Source: Mercurialis annua (taxonomy: Eukaryota; Streptophyta; Magnoliopsida; Malpighiales; Euphorbiaceae). From it: a DNA stretch of 64,000 nucleotides. The position numbers and the translations under genes are program-made. The stretch covers positions 68,074,653 to 68,138,652 of the forward strand of contig NC_065572.1 in the NCBI RefSeq assembly GCF_937616625.2. Reading direction: 5' to 3'. Within the stretch, counting starts at the first letter, position 1, and each line of letters begins with the position of its first letter. The notes under the pieces are model-generated. The model was not told the origin of the DNA, searched no databases, and worked only from the letters and a program-made list of their open reading frames with translations. Positions 48,112 through 60,917 of the stretch are shown piece after piece.

Positions 48112-51100
48112 TCAAAGTGTAGTATTTGGCATAGAACCCATCAAAATAACAGTGTCCCCGTCCTTATTATCATTTATTTTGTCCGACTTTACTCTTGAAA
48201 ATAGTCCAGAGATCAATCCCATAGACAGAACAGAGCTCGAGCTTCTTCCCAACAACTCACTAGCCTTACGGCTCAGGGTTTTAGTGGCTCCCGTGGTATT
48301 GTCTTCTCCAATGACTGACCCACACGAGCAGTGTGTGAGCTTTTTAAAACAAGACTTGTGGAATACAGATCCACAAGACGTACACTTTTCAATCTCACCT
48401 TCCTGTTTGAGTTTTGTTTTCGATTAGTAAATAAAATTTCAAGATAAATGTATATATGTAATGGATGGTTGGCTGGATTCATATTTTGTAAGTTCGGTTG
48501 GCCAATGTCAGGTTGACATTGTCAAGACTCGAGTATAGCAATTACTAAGGACTCTTCAAATGATCATGCAGCTGTAATAAATTAGAATGCCAACCTGAAA
48601 GGGGAAAATGAGCGAAGATGGATCATCACAAGCTTGTCGGGCATTGCAGGGAATTCCAACATCACAGCATACCAGGCATTGATCGGTTATATGCTCCATA
48701 ATTTTTCTTGATACAGTCTCCACCTTCACAGGCAGTGCTACAATAAAAAAAAGAAAGGTGGTGTTACATATACATATATAGCGAACTCAGATGCATGCAA
48801 CTTCATATACTGGGATAATATTTAGATTGCCATTAGATATTAACCTGCAAAAGGTCCCTTTGAGAGATCAATAAGATCTTTAAGTGCAAAAAAGTCATTG
48901 CTCTGAAGGAGATATCTACGAGAGCCAAGTCCTTTGTTGATGGTCCTGCGGAATGGGCAGCGGATATAGGAAAGCATAGCTCCTATCTTTTTCCTGACAC
49001 TCATGATGTGGTGAAGAGCTGGGACCTTTGAGAATAGGAAAGGATTAACTGCACTAACGCAAAGCATTGGCTGGAAACACAGAAAAGATTAACATGTCAC
49101 ATAACTTCATAAAAACCACAGATGAATCCTAAATTTAATAACAGTTATAGTATAAAAAGATACACAATCTAAAACGTATGAATACGCCAATCACATTATC
49201 GCAGAAGTAAACACATTAATATATGAGATTTAACTTCCCTGTACACAGCCATATTACAAATATCCACGTACATTACCCTTCTATCGCCACAAATGTCACT
49301 ACAAGTGTAATGAATTGGAATGATTAACTAAAACAGTGATTTAATGAACAATTTATTTAAATTGACTGTAGAATAACCAACTATGAGTCAGACTGAGTGC
49401 GGGAATAACTACTTCATAACTCTACTGTATGTACTCATTTGTTTGTGCAATCTGAATGATCAAGAACAGAAAAGAAGTCGGTTGCTAATGTACCTGCTCG
49501 TGTATGGAATCTAGGTATGACTTGGCCAATTGAGAGACTGGATATGGAGTAAAATCCCAATAATGCAGAACTCTTGCTGGCAAAACTGCACTTTCATTTG
49601 TATGGCATGAAGAACAGAACAACTGACCAGTGTATTCGCAAAGTCGAGGCTTTCCCCATCCTAGTGCTTGTACAAAGTCTTGCATTAGTGTCATCCCATC
49701 ATCAAAATGCTTGTGGCATCCAGCACAGATATAATGTTGTGCTTCTAGCAATTGTTTCATAGATTTGTAAGGCCTATTTTCAACAATAAGTGATATTGTC
49801 TTTCCCATAGAGGAGATATTTGCTGGTTCAGGTTCTCTATTAGAGAATACAGACCAAGGCACTTGTTTTTGGGATGCAGGGGAACTAGGAACTGAATCTT
49901 GAGGACATAAAAACCAAAACAATGCACTCGGGGGACTTGAAAAATAGCCGGAGTGGATAATAGAATGCAAGCAGTCCTGAATAAGAACACTTCTTTCAGA
50001 CACAACATCTGGAGATGCATTCCCGAATATTTTTCTCGATTCCTTTTCCACAGAGGACCATGGATGAGGAAAGGTCCAACCCTGGTCAGCGAACAATAAT
50101 TTCAGCCGGCGATAGAGTGTAAAGAAATCACGATACCTACGCTCAACCTCCCATTGATCCTTGCCACTCCAAATTCTTATTCTATACACGGTATATTCCT
50201 TTACTCCAACCAATCTTTCACTGAGTGAAATCTCTCCTTTCTTCTGCTTGGCACCCACTACTTCAATCCCATCTATTCTTAGCGGCTGTGAGATTAATGA
50301 GAAAGTATCGTCTGCACCAGAAGTGGAAGCAGAGGAGCCACCATCTCTTAAAGGCGATGATAGATGTTTTTGAGACATGCGATTAACCTGAGGGAACCTA
50401 GCACCTGGAGATTCACTTGAATCAAGTAAAATTTCTTCCATTTCATTGACAATCTCATCATAAAAATCACCGAGCTCAACTTTCTCTGCCTGACAAAAGA
50501 GGTGGATTGCAGAAACTTAGTATGGGACCAAAAGCCACAGAACAATTAAATGCCATTTGAGAAAGCTAAAAGATACACAATCAGATTTGCAGAAAGAAAA
50601 AAGATCGCCACTGAGGTCTGGTACATTGTTACTTCAAAAGCTCAGTTGGCCACTTTTGGAAACAATTCATTTGACTACAATACAGTTTGGTGTCTAGTTA
50701 TGCCTAATTTACCATAGAGATTTCAGATGTCCAGGATGGATAAGTTTAGTTCAAACAAGAAATAAAAGTTAACATGCTAGAGAGAAAAAAAATCAATAGT
50801 TTCTTATAGTCTATCAATAGAATGACACTTGGCTTGAGGCATTACCCTACACGGCTCACAGGTCTTCCTGGTGGGTAGTTTTCTGGAGTTAACCTATGTA
50901 TTTGCATGCCAAATTATCCCGAACTCGTAGAATAAGCACTGTTATTTGAGGAATTAAGGAAGAAAGCAAGTGCACAAACCCTAAGAAGTGACTACATAGC
51001 TACTAAAAGAAACTGACCTTAATTGGTGCAGGCCTGTCTTCAAAAAGAGCATTAGAAGTACGGGTATTATTTTTTAACATTTTGCTCCTGTGAGGTTCAA

Positions 51101-52346
51101 GCAACAACTGAGTTGAATTAACTTTTAGTTCTACTTCTAAATTCCCAGTCTCTTGGTTTTGAACAATTTTGCTGTCATCAGCACGAATGCTTTGCTCTGT
51201 TTTCATACAGAGAGACTCCCTTTCCATACTGTAATCTAAGATGTTTGATTCTGAACCCATTAAATTTCTTTCTACACAAGGATCTGGCGCCATCTGAAAG
51301 AAATCACTATCAGAACAAGTCTTAGAATGATCAGTAGTGTCATTAGCTTCTTGAACTATATTGCAGGTAACAGAAATGTTTCTTACATCTTCTTGCTCTA
51401 ATCTACATAAACTTGGCATGTGATGTGATGTGGTTGAGATACTTCCGCTATCATTAGCCAATTGCTGAATTCCTCGAAGTGGACATTTCTCAGCTTCAGG
51501 GAGATCTCTCACTTTTTCTGCTTGCTTCACTTCAGAATTCTGAGAACTACTATGAAAAGTATTATTGGATTCTCCCACCAAATCGTTGCCATCAACCTGC
51601 ATGACGCAAGCAGGTTCTAAAATGACGTTATCAACAACAGGTAAACCTAAAGATGCTGTGGCTGTGGAATTAAAATGGTGCGTTTCAGTTTCAGGCTCAT
51701 TAGCCAAAGTCAAAGAAGCAAGAGTACCACCCACTGTTTCCTGCTCAAAATCATCCCAATCATCCAAACCAAACGCTACAGACGAATTAACAAGCAACGG
51801 ATTCTCATTCACGGCCCTAACTTTTTCTTCTAAGCCATATATCAAAGTCCTGTGAGCATCCAAACTATTCCTAGTCCCATCATCAGAATCACAGCCGTAC
51901 ATAGAATCATCCTCCTCCTCGTCATCATCATTATCATACCTAGACGACATTTCATCATCCTCTCTCCCATCGAAATCCGAAAACAAATTTGAATCATCTA
52001 AGTCTCTAACACCCTCTTGCCTGTAGCTACCATTAGCAATCTCATCATGATAACTAGAAATTTTCTTCTCCAAATTTAATAACTTCCCTCCCAAAGTAAA
52101 ATTATCTAAACTTTTCAAAGACCCAAACTCAGTTTCTATACGATCATTTAAAGCTCCTAAAGAAGTACTGCAAAAGCTGGGCGTACCCATAATTGAATTT
52201 GCACTACAATACCTCTCAAACTCCGATTCCTCGCCGCAAGAGGAGTACCGCGATAAAGATCCCGGCGATGCATGATCCCCACCGCCTCCGCTGGTGTTCT
52301 TTAGATCGAACGGGTCGGGAGAGGCGGGGCCCTTCCCATTTATCAT
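48112..52346 (-). CDS. PX domain protein with C-terminal Rubicon-type zinc domain
   Basis: Five exons on the minus strand: 52346-51018, 50489-49494, 49070-48845, 48737-48595 and 48402-48112, giving 994 aa. Residues 1-500 are mostly disordered and acidic (EDDEMSSRYDNDDDEEEDDS). A PX domain spans about 535-650 (EYTVYRIRIWSGKDQWEVER, RRYRDFFTLYRRLKLL), expected to bind phosphoinositides on endosomes. From about 690 to 985 lies a Cys/His-rich Rubicon-homology region (DUF4206): CAGCHKHF, FCSSCHTNES, DFTPYPVSQLAKSYLDSI, CLVCCDVGIPCNARQ, CTSCGSVFHKSCF, HCSCGS. The family corresponds to plant PX proteins such as At3g48195. A role in endosomal or vacuolar traffic or autophagy is inferred from animal Rubicon. 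It lies head to head with MPP10. Confidence 0.92.
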
Positions 52347-53463
52347 CTATTTGATTTTTGTTATTGGGAAAAAATGAAAAAAAACAATCGCAACTTTGTT
52401 TAAGAATTGTATATTTAAGTGAAAGATTGAATATTTTACTTTTTCAATTGAAGTTAATCAGAGTTGCAATTACGTCCCATTCTTTGTTTACAATCACACA
52501 ACAACCAGAAGAAAGAAAAACAGTAGTAATAAAATGAGCCCTCAAATATATTATAATTTACATTTTGATACTCTTTATTTGAAATTTAATATAAATAGTC
52601 CTTCAATTTCAATTATATACACGAGAAAAATTATTGCACACAACCGTTGTGCCATGTCATTCGTGCAACAAACCAATTGTGCGTTAGTCATGTGGAAAAT
52701 TGAATGACAAAAAAAATAAGTAATAATAAAAAGATTTTCTATCGAAAAAATGCTCATTGACTTGATGTAAAAATGACGTGGCGCAACGGTTGCATGGGAT
52801 AAACACTCTATAAACGATTATAAGTCTACGCTACATTTTTGTGTTTCCCGCTAAAAAAGAACGAAAAACTAAAAACACCAATTACACTAAATGTTGTCAT
52901 TTTATAAATCAAACAAAAATCACCCAATTATTCGTCTTAGTCTAATATACCAGAAACAAGGTGACAATAACGTAGAAAGACAACGTGTAGCGGAGCCTAT
53001 AGTTTAATTTTAAGACTTATTTTAGGGTTAGAAAACACACAAGGGTAATTGCAGGTTTACAATATTTGTAGGTTTATATTTTTTATTTTAGTTTTAACAA
53101 TATTTATTTTGATTGTCTATTTAAACGAGAAAAAAAATATAACATAAGTTTTTAATTGTTAACATAATTAAAAATAAGAGACTATTTAGTTTGATTTTTA
53201 GGCTAGTGATATTAAATTGTGAATTATGGTATATTGTGAGAGCTTCATAGTAATTTGCTCTAACTAAAAAGAATCTGAGTCGTTTAGCTATTTTCTTTGT
53301 CGTTTCAAGCCATCAAACGCCATTTCGTTGTTACGTTGAATTCTTTTTTGTGTCTAATAAACCCCTATAATTTTCTGTATTTTCAATTACAACCCATTAA
53401 ATAAAATCTCATCCTTGGTGACAGAAAAATTAAGACAAAAGCTAAAACCCTAAGCCCTTAACA
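52347..53463. promoter_or_regulatory. Shared intergenic region of the divergent PX and MPP10 genes
   Basis: 1.1 kb between the two start codons. It must hold both promoters and leaders. A Mutator-like MITE (52625-52808) sits near the PX side. The leader just before MPP10 contains AAGCTAAAACCCTAAGCCCTTAACA. AAACCCTA is the telobox, frequent in plant ribosome-biogenesis promoters, here at about 53445. Confidence 0.6.
52625..52808 (+). mobile_element. Mutator-like MITE, family A, copy 2
   Basis: A 184-bp element from GAAAAATTATTGCACACAAC to GGTTGCATGGGATAAACACTC. Its ends are inverted copies (CAACCGTTGTGCCATGTCATT versus CAACCGTTGCGCCACGTCATT). The flanks are TATACACGA (52616-52624) and TATAAACGA (52809-52817), a 9-bp duplication with one change. 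It is the same family as 18693-18874. Confidence 0.85.
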
Positions 53464-56400
53464 ATGTCAAAACAAAACGAAGAAGGAACAGCAGAAGGCA
53501 TGGAGGCTCTGCGCATTCTAAAATCAACGGAGCCACCGGAATGGCTGTTACCATCAGACAAGCTCTCTCAAACGGCGCGTGCAGCTTCACAGCACTTATT
53601 CTCTTGTTTGAAACCACACGCGCCTAAGTCGCCGTTCGACAAGCTATTAGTTGATGGATTTGACGCCGAGCAGATTTGGCAGCAAATTGACCTGTTATCG
53701 GAGTCCTTACTCTCTACCTTACGCCGGCAAGTTAGGAAGTTGGAGAAGGATCCTCCTCAGGCGATTAAAAAAGTAGCTGAAAACAATAAGAAAGAAGAAA
53801 TGAAAGGAATTGATGAAGAAGATGATGACGTGGACATGGAGAATTTTGAGGATGATGATGATGACGGTGACGACGAGTTAGCGGAGGAGGAAGAGGAGGA
53901 GGAGGAGGGGGAGGAGAAAGGAGGGATAGAGGATAAGTTCTTGAAGATAAATGAATTGGAGGAGTATTTAGAAGATGATGAAGCTAGGGAATATGGTTTG
54001 GATTCAAAGAAATCGAAAGATAAGAGTAGCAAGAAGAATAAATTACATGATAGTGATGATGATGATGATGATGATGACGAGGAAGACGATGAGGAAAATG
54101 AAGAAGATGACGAGGAATACGAAGATGATGAGGATGAGGTGCAATGTGCTTTGAATAAATGTAGTTTCTTTTGTTATTGTTGATTATGAATTAGTTCTCA
54201 TAAAGTTTTGAATTATGCAGCTTGAAGATGAAGACGGCGATGCAGACCAATTGGATAATGCTAGGTAGTAATTATAGTCTATTCAGTTTGCTATTTTTGC
54301 TTTATTGTGAGTTTTTGTAGTTTCTTTCTTGTTTTGAATATAATTTCTGTTACGTGGTAATGATTACAGAGAGAAAACTCTAGTTTTGTAACTATATTTT
54401 CGTAAGTAAAAACTATAATAAAAAACTGATATGCTGTTTGTTATGATACTTTCTAAGTCATTGGTACTCTTGCATCTCTTATACTTAGGTATGAAGACTT
54501 TTTTGGTTCTAAAAAGAAGACATCCTCAAAAAGAAAATCTAGTTTATTTGATGGATCGGACAAAGATTCGGGCTCAGATGATGATGAAATGGCTAAGGGG
54601 GTATAGTTTTCAATGACCTGTTTATACTAATTTAGCAGTGTGATTACACTGTATATTCATGTCTGAAAAGCATGTATCTCAAAAGGTGCAACTCTTATGA
54701 AGTGGTTTTCTGGTACAGAAGAAGGGTGCTCTCTCTACCCATGAAAAACAACTTGAGAAGCTTAAATCTGAGATAGAGATGATGGAGAAGGCAAATATGG
54801 AGCCAAAAACTTGGACAATGCGTGGAGAGGTGACTTTGTTATTTCTGCATTCTATGTCTCGTTTGATCACTTCTGTAGTTTGGTTTGTTGATTCGTTTTA
54901 TTTCTCACTGTTATGGACAATAGGTAACAGCTGCTAGCAGGCCCAAGAACAGTGCATTAGAAGTTGATTTGGATTTTGAACATAATGTGAGGCCTGCCCC
55001 TGTGATTACAGAGGAGGTTACTGCATCACTTGAGGATATGATTAAGAGTAGACTCATTGAGGTAACCATCATACTCTACCAGATGAATCTCTCAGTTACT
55101 GTTGATGTTAGTTAAATTGTAAACTTTTAATTTAAATATATTATCTTTGAGAAAAATAATAATTAAATATACTATCTAAAACTCTATTGATCTGTTTAGA
55201 TTGATTGTCTATGATTGTTTTATTTTGACGCCTTATTTATTTTGTGGAAAACTAATTGGCAGTAAACACCAACATCTAATTTGAAGGTAAACTTTAGATT
55301 ATGGTTTAATAAAATTTATTGTGTTGTGATGCTGAGTACAACGCGTATATGAAACTCATTTTACAACAGTTTACTTTTGAGGACTTTCGTGGAGGAAAAA
55401 TGTACAATATGATGGTAAGACTGTTGCATGTGTTTACTCGCGAGTTGCAGATGAACAAATACTTCAAATATATGCATGTATCATAATCCTGCGTCCTAGT
55501 CAAATCTATGACTCAGTTTGCCAAATTATTTTGCCTGTTGTAGTTATACTGTTTTGTCAGATAACCTGAGAATGTAAAATTTAAATGTCAGCACTCAGCA
55601 GATAAAGCGAGTCAAATTACTGATAGGAAAACTGTGATTTTTTCTTTCCTTGATTACTACATGAAGAAATGGAGTTTAATTTTTTGTTTTTAGCTTTGAG
55701 AAATCCGTTCCTTCAGCTGCTGTTCACTGTTTGTAAAATGTCTTCTCCCGCTGTTTCTGAACTTCCTTAGCAACAAGTTTTTTCTGTGATGCTTCTAGGG
55801 ACGATTTGATGATGTTATAAAGCTTCCTAGTTTACCGTCTACAGCACCAAAAGAAGTAAAAGAAATGGTATGTGATATACTAGTGAAAATGGGTAGTTTC
55901 TCGAATTCATGTTATACTATTTTGTTGTTGTTTTGAACTGTTATACCTTTTGTTATCATAGCAAATTAATAATGGAAGCTGCAATTTTTTTGTATGATAG
56001 GATGAGAATAGGAGCAAGAAGGGACTTGCTGAAGTTTACGAGGTTTGTCTGGCATTAGAATGTCTAAATCGATTAATTGAATTCTCTTGGGAATTCTTAT
56101 GTACGTTTGATCTTTTCTTTTCTTTTTTTTTTTTTTAATTTTGAACTTTATGCTATTATTCTACAGGATGAATATGTTCAAAAGATAAATCCAGCTGCCG
56201 CTCCAATTTATTTCTCGGATGAACAAAAAAAGGAGGTAGACTTTTATGTCGTATAATGTCTATAATGATATCGATATCTTATTTTTTGACCTATTTGATT
56301 TATTCCTTTGCCAGGCGAGAATTTTGTTTAAGAAACTGTGCTTGAAATTGGATGCTCTATCGCACTTCCACTTTGCTCCAAAACCTGTATGCATCTCAAT

Positions 56401-57364
56401 CAATACTATTATCTTCGAGAACTTAGTTATGATTGTCATGCATATCAGCTAGTTAATTTACTATACATGAACTTGAATAGGTTATAGAAGAAATGACTAT
56501 ACAGTCAAATGTTCCTGCTCTTGCCATGGAAGAGGTAAGAAATGCGTTCTTATTCTGGTTACTTTAAATTAAACTATTTTGTCAGCTAAGACTTACTTAT
56601 ACAATTGTTGCCTTCCATGGATAGATTGCACCGATGGCAGTTTCAGATGCAGCCATGCTAGCTCCTGAGGAAGTTTTCTCTGGCAAAGGGGACATTAAAG
56701 AAGAAGCAGAACTAACGCAAGCCGAGAGGAAGAACAGAAGGGCTAAGAAGAAAAGAAAGTTCAAGGGTGAGCTTTGATAGGAACAATGCTAGGAACAATG
56801 CTAGTGTCGTTGAAGACCTTTTAAAATGGATTAAATGCAAATTAAATCATGAATTTTAACGTTTAAACCTTGGCATTGTCAGACACAAACTATAATTTTT
56901 TTTACAATTTGGAACATCAGACATTTTTTTGATAGAAAATGATTATGTGCTATATCAGAATATACATTGTTCTGGCATCCACATCAACATTTTATATCTC
57001 AAAATTGCTCGGTGTTTCGAATTGTAAAAGAGTGAATAGTTCTTGCAAAACATGCTAAGTTCATGATTTGCAATTAATCATATTCTAATTGATCTCTATC
57101 AAGAATGGTGAACCAATTAAGAATTTACATTTCATCTAAGACAAAGTTGGCATTCACGTTAACCAATTATTGTGGATTATATAGCTCAAGAACTAAAAAA
57201 GACTGCAAAGCGAGCTCGGAACAACTCCACACCGGTGGTAGATCAGAATGATGGGATTGGTAACCACTTATTTGTCCTCAATGGTGGTCTATTTTCTTAA
57301 TCTTGACCAAATATAAGTGTCCTCACCATGAATTCTTTGCTCATTTGCAGGCAAGGAGGAGTAG
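53464..57364 (+). CDS. MPP10: U3 snoRNP protein MPP10
   Basis: Thirteen exons: 53464-54138, 54221-54264, 54489-54600, 54719-54829, 54924-55061, 55799-55867, 56001-56042, 56167-56235, 56315-56386, 56481-56534, 56625-56766, 57185-57259 and 57351-57364, giving 538 aa. MPP10 is part of the small-subunit processome in the nucleolus, with IMP3 and IMP4 and the U3 snoRNA, and is needed for 18S rRNA processing. Diagnostic stretches are [30 protein letters not shown] then [77 protein letters not shown] and [13 protein letters not shown]. Long Asp/Glu runs at about 115-225 and a basic tail ([14 protein letters not shown]) are typical. The start is the ATG after AACA and the first in the open frame. Confidence 0.96.
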
Positions 57365-57752
57365 CGTTTATTTTCACTAAAAAGAATTAATGAACCAAGG
57401 AACTTCCTCAGCTGTTTGCAAGTTTATGACTGACGAATGGAGCAGAGGAAAAGAGTCCTTTTTGGCTCACTAAAATACAAACTCTTATCAAATTTACAAG
57501 CAATGAGAGGAAAAAGAAACCAAAAAGGATAGTTAGGCGTTTGGCCTTTTATTTTGCAATTTTGGTGTAAAATTTTGGAAAATTAGTTGTATGTTTTTTC
57601 AACTTTGTAAAAATGACAAAGTGTTTGATTATTTTGGAACTGGGGATCGAAAAATTGAATTGAAGTATTTTTTTATTGCAAAAGGTATAAAAATCTCTTG
57701 TCATTTCTCTAAAAGTACACATAAGCTTTTAAACTAATTTTGGATACAATTA

Positions 57753-58120
57753 GGCTTAATTACTTAAAAACCACCCACCTTGAATTTTTTTTTCGTTTAT
57801 ACCCTGATCTAGAAAAAAATTCATTTATATCCTGACGTATGTGTTTATGTTTCACCTCTACCCCAAATTTTAAAAAAAAAGATGATTTATTGAAAACAAC
57901 TAAATATAAGGATTATTTTATACTTTCTTCTATTAAAAAAAATACAAAGAAATACTTCATCTTTAAAAATGTTCAAAAGTAAGGATTATTTAAAACTTTT
58001 TTCTAAATGAAAAGAGGTGAAACATAAACACATACGTTAGGGTATAAATGAATTTTTTTCCTAGGTCAGGGTATAAACGAAAAAAAAGTTCAAGGTAGGT
58101 GGTTTTTAAGTAATTAAACC
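57753..58120. mobile_element. MITE with 8-bp target duplication
   Basis: A 368-bp element starting GGCTTAATTACTTAAAAACC and ending GGTTTTTAAGTAATTAAACC. The inverted ends stay alignable for 60 bp or more (ACCACCCACCTTGAA, TTCGTTTATACCCTGA). TACAATTA flanks both sides (57745-57752 and 58121-58128). An 8-bp duplication suggests the hAT superfamily; a Mutator-like element with a 9-bp site is the alternative. Confidence 0.8.
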
Positions 58121-58309
58121 TACAATTAAGCCCTTCTATCTTAAAGTAGAAGAATTAAACTTTTCGGTCCATCAACGTTATAAACTACATTGATTGATGA
58201 CGTGTTTGTTATGACCTTATAGGAAAAAAGTGTAAAATAACATTAATGTTTAAAATATTTACCAATTGTATATTTATGAATCTTTTAGCACTTTTTCACC
58301 TCCTTCCTA

Positions 58310-58540
58310 TTTAGCTCTAATTTAATTAAAATTCCTATTAAAATCTAATGAAATTTAATTAAACCAATCAAAACTCAATTAAATCTAATTTAACCAATCA
58401 AAATCCAATTAAACCTATAAAAATTCAATTAAATCTAATTTAACCAATCGAAATGCAATTAAACCTAATTAAACTAATTAAAATATAATTAAACCAAATT
58501 AATGCTAATTGAAACCTAATTAAAACATAAGTCAATTTTA
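58310..58540. repeat. Imperfect AATTAAACC tandem region
   Basis: Repeats of the type TTAACCAATC, AAAATCCAATTAAACCTA and AATTAAATCTAA recur about every 30 bp over some 220 bp. It is low-complexity, diverged tandem DNA. Confidence 0.6.
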
Positions 58541-58609
58541 ATTCAAGAAATCAAACCACTGTAGTCGACCTTCCTTCTACAACAAACCACTGCTGGCCTC
58601 CTCCTTGCT

Positions 58610-58815
58610 GCCGCCAGAGAACAGATGGTTTGTCCGTTCTAAAAATAGACGAAAGTCTGTTTTCTCAAAACAAAGGGTTTGTCTGTTCTTAGAGAATAGA
58701 TTTTCGTTTGTCTAGACGGTTCGTCTATTCTCAGAGAACAGACCTTCGTTCGTCTATTCTTCTAAGAGAACATAAGGTTCGCTTATTCTCTCTCAGAGAA
58801 CTGAGAACTGGGATG
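58610..58815. repeat. Diverged tandem repeats of TCTATTCTCAGAGAACAGAC type
   Basis: Four to five imperfect units of about 40-50 bp each contain TTCGTCTATTCTCAGAGAAC or a variant, with self-complementary AGAGAAC/GTTCTCT. The patch is GC-richer than its surroundings. No ORF of note. Confidence 0.55.
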
Positions 58816-60323
58816 AACCCAGTTCTCAAGCGACTTCCGCTCGCCGGAGGTTGTTTATTTTATTTTATTTTTTTAATTAAATGGAAAAAAGTGGTAATCT
58901 GGTCCCTAATTTAAATTGTTTAATAATAAAAGACTTTCAAAGAATTAATTTGAGATATACTGTAGATATTGCGGTCATTTTTTGATTTTTTTTATTAATA
59001 AATTTGACTCCGTTAAATACCATATTTAATGAAAGAGTTTATTTGTCCGATTTTAAAATTTAGACAGTTTAATTGTTCAGTTTTGGAATAACGAGAGTTT
59101 AATTGTATCCAAAATTAATATAAGAGTTTATATGTCCTTTTGGGAAACTATGAAGATTATTCTTTACCATTTGGATTTTTTATTGAACAAATTAGACTAC
59201 CTGGTTAGCTATGAAATGTCGTTGTTTACTTTGTGATTATAATAGGAAAAAAAAGTAAAAAATAGCTTCATAGATTTTTTGTTTTGGAAATGTATTATTT
59301 AAGAAAGAATGTGTATTGCTGAGTTTTTTTTAAGAAACAAAAACAAGTAAAATTATGTTAGTAATTGTTTTTTGACAGAATTGGAGATTATAAAAAAATA
59401 CACAACGAGTCTGTAAACGAATTAAAAAAAATACTTGAATCTTTTAGCCATTTCATGGGTCATCCAATTACACATTCGCTTTATAAGAATTTTTTTAACA
59501 GAGGCCTTTACAAAAATTGTGAACAATGATAAGCGAATAGTAGCTAATATAATATTGCAAATTGTCTCTAACGATCGAATGTTTCCTTATGATGCATGTA
59601 TCTCACTATGGTCTCCGTAATTTCAGGTGTTGTTATACCTGAAAACAATAAATACTACAATGAATAATAAAATACAAAATAACATACATAAATAATACCA
59701 ACCACATAAATACAGTCGTTAAAATTGAAAGCGCTTTTAAAATTAATCTTCATCAAATCAGTTGATGAGCGCCTTCATTGATGAACATGCATATCCTATA
59801 AAGAAGAAAAAGTATTTTCATGAAGAATGACAATAATTTCACGAAAAAGGACGTTTAATCTCACGGGGGAGAATAATAACTCCATAAAGGAGGACAAAAA
59901 CCTCATGAGGGAGGTGATAGGAGTAGATTTATTCATATATTTTTTATACATTTTGTCGATTGTATCATGTTATTTTGTTCATACTGAGTGTTTTGTGCCT
60001 TGGTGCACGTTCGTGCATAATGGAAATCATAAGGGTGTACGTTCATGCTCCTCATTTAACTGCATATGAGAATTTTGTTCAATTATTCGTTTTTCACCTC
60101 CACTTCTAAATAGGAAGCAGTTTGAGCAAGTTGAAACTCCTATTGATGTAAGGAAAGGTTAGAAAACATTCCTATGGGGGAATTGGATAAATAGAGATTT
60201 TAAACTCGGAGTTAGGTTTACACAATTCAATTTCAATTTTAGTTATTCTCAGTTTTTTAGTTAATTTTGATAGTTTAGTTGTTCATCATAGACACATGCA
60301 ACAAGACGTTTAAAAGAATCTTA

Positions 60324-60917
60324 GGGGCCGTTTGGCTGAAGATTGGGAATCAGAATCGGAATGAGAAGTAATGGGAATGGGAATGATCGTTTTTATTTTA
60401 GTAAGAATGGAAATGAGTAAAGTTCAATAAAAAAATTATTTATTAAAAATATTTTTTTTATTTTTTTAAATACTTTTTTATATAAAAAAAAAACTTTTTT
60501 TAAATATTTATTTTAAATTATTTAAAAAAAATAAGAAAATTATTTTTTTAAAAAATAAACAATTATAAAAAATAAACAATTATTTTAAAAAAATAAAAAA
60601 AAATTATTAAAAAAATTATTTTAATAAAAATTAAAAAAATAATATGAAAGTTTATTATTTTAAGTATGTTTTTTAAAATAAATATTTAAAAATAATTTTT
60701 TTAATAATTATATTTATTATTTATTATTAAAATATTTTGTTAAATTTTGAGTCCCATTCCCAAAAGTTCATTCCCATGGGGTAAGGGGGCAATGAGTGAT
60801 TCTTATTGAATGGGTAATCACATTCCCATTCCCTAATACAATTTGACAAAACAAACACAAACAATGAAAATCATTTCCATTGCTATTCCCCTTTTCAGTG
60901 GCGAACCAAACGGTCCC
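60324..60917. mobile_element. Non-autonomous element with GGGGCCGTTTGG ends
   Basis: A 594-bp element. The left end, GGGGCCGTTTGGCTGAAGAT, pairs inverted with the right end, GCGAACCAAACGGTCCC. Subterminal GGGAATGGGAATG and CATTCCCATTCCC are also inverted, around a very AT-rich core. The flanks TTA (left) and TTG (right) may be a 3-bp duplication of the PIF/Harbinger kind; this is not certain. Confidence 0.65.

Noticed and set aside
53757..54032. Minus-strand ORF of 91 codons, Ser-rich
   Set aside because: It is the antisense shadow of the Asp/Glu-rich exon 1 of MPP10; GAT/GAG repeats read as Ser codons on the other strand.
59827..60069. 80-codon ORF near 60 kb
   Set aside because: No recognisable domain and no nearby splice or repeat context; compatible with chance in AT-rich DNA.
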